Notes under the pieces: generated by a model | What the model was told of the DNA's origin: nothing | Databases searched by the model: none | What the model saw: only the letters and a program-made list of their open reading frames with translations | Translations under genes and position numbers: made by a program | Origin: Candidatus Heimdallarchaeota archaeon | GTDB taxonomy: Archaea > Asgardarchaeota > Heimdallarchaeia > Heimdallarchaeales > Heimdallarchaeaceae | Direction: 5' to 3' | Assembly: GCA_016839985.1 (NCBI GenBank) | Contig: JAEOTG010000090.1 | Coordinates: forward strand, 1 to 5,248 | Length of the DNA stretch: 5,248 nt | Part shown: positions 4,867-5,248 of the stretch, piece after piece | Position numbering within the stretch: the stretch's first letter is position 1 | Layout of the letters: each line of letters opens with the position of its first letter

Positions 4867-5248
4867 CTAAAAAAATAATTCTCCTTTAAGAACCAACATT
4901 GCATTACCCGCAATCTCAACTCTGTTATTTTCTAGGATTTTTACTCTCAGTTTTCCTCCTCTTTCAGACATTTGAAATGCTAGCATCTCCTTTTTATTCA
5001 ATCTTTTTGACCAATAAGGTGTTAGAATTGTATGAGCTGATCCAGTTACAGGATCTTCATTGATCCCTGCCCAAGGTGCGAAGAATCTTGAGACAAAATC
5101 ATATTTTTCAGATGCTCTTGCTGTTATCATTACACCCACTAATATTAAATCTAAATCTAATTCCTTCATTTGTTCGAAATCTGGTTTAATTTCCTTGATT
5201 TGTTCTTCATTTTCTACTTCTACTAAAATGTCATAAACTTTCTTAGAA
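4867..5248 (-). CDS. PhzF-family isomerase/epimerase-like protein, C-terminal part
   Basis: The frame is open from the window edge to the TAG at 4867-4869, giving 126 whole residues; the family is about 260-300 long, so roughly the first half is missing. The stretch YDFVSRFFAPWAGINEDPVTGSAHT (5100-5028) is the PhzF C-terminal signature: its Asp (codon 5053-5055) and Ser (codon 5038-5040) align with D208 and S213 of Pseudomonas PhzF, and ERGGKLRV and the ending LKGELFF are typical of the last strands. The catalytic Glu (E45) lies in the missing half. PhzF proteins share the diaminopimelate-epimerase fold; PhzF itself isomerises a phenazine precursor, but most relatives, including this one, have no known substrate. 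An ATG at 5167-5169 is internal, since homologous sequence (VYDILVEVE..) continues upstream of it. Confidence 0.9.
   Translation of the reverse strand, partial: SKKVYDILVEVENEEQIKEIKPDFEQMKELDLDLILVGVMITARASEKYDFVSRFFAPWAGINEDPVTGSAHTILTPYWSKRLNKKEMLAFQMSERGGKLRVKILENNRVEIAGNAMLVLKGELFF
4869..4875 (-). terminator. T7 run overlapping the PhzF-like stop codon
   Basis: On the minus strand seven consecutive T cover the last two Phe codons and the T of the stop codon of the PhzF-like gene. With only 5 bases to the convergent gene, this run is the nearest candidate stop signal for its transcript, though it would require termination at or just beyond the stop codon. Confidence 0.35.

Noticed and set aside
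5167..5169. ATG as start of a 100-residue protein
   Set aside because: PhzF-like sequence continues without a stop upstream to the window edge, so this is an internal Met of a longer gene.
1..5248. Defence system, CRISPR array, transposon, tRNA or rRNA
   Set aside because: I looked for spaced repeats, transposase motifs, terminal inverted repeats and tRNA cloverleaf or TTCGANTC-type signals on both strands and saw none.

Overview
The window is AT-rich (by eye about two thirds A+T), densely coded and archaeal in style. Start codons sit either about 27 bases after a TATA-like box with no leader, or behind GGTGA-type Shine-Dalgarno sites. Oligo-T tracts follow several genes, and no bacterial -35/-10 pairs stand out. 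The proteins (a DnaK that appears to lack the proteobacterial/eukaryotic nucleotide-domain insertion, DUF4389 and DUF2085-like small membrane proteins, a PhzF-family protein) fit a low-GC mesophilic archaeon. An Asgard lineage is a reasonable guess, but nothing here proves it.

Layout, left to right. (1) Minus strand, 1-2399: the chaperone pair dnaK (495-2399, complete) then dnaJ (1-406, only its N-terminal 135 codons in the window). An 88-base spacer between them holds a weak hairpin and a T-rich tract. (2) 2400-2525: the dnaK control region, with a Shine-Dalgarno, a near-perfect 16-bp palindrome between the TATA box and the expected transcription start, the TATA box, and a TCTTAC/GTAAGA inverted repeat that may be a terminator for the preceding gene or a regulator site. 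(3) 2526-3548, minus: an extended-SDR NAD-dependent epimerase/dehydratase with a basic C-terminal tail. (4) 3549-3776: a divergent promoter region. (5) 3777-4061, plus: a 94-residue DUF4389-type membrane protein, followed by a long oligo-T terminator. (6) 4166-4861, plus: a four-helix membrane protein with two Cys/His motifs, DUF2085-like. (7) 4867-5248, minus: the C-terminal 126 residues of a PhzF-family protein, tail to tail with the previous gene across only 5 bases.

DnaK and DnaJ work together in ATP-driven protein folding. Their nucleotide-exchange partner GrpE is not in the window; its common place upstream of dnaK is taken by the epimerase gene. The remaining genes look like independent housekeeping or hypothetical units, each with its own promoter. 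I see no CRISPR array, mobile element, RNA gene or obvious defence system. The most unusual signals are a three-residue insertion in the substrate-arch loop of DnaK, the palindrome in the dnaK promoter, and the paired Cys motifs of the four-helix membrane protein.
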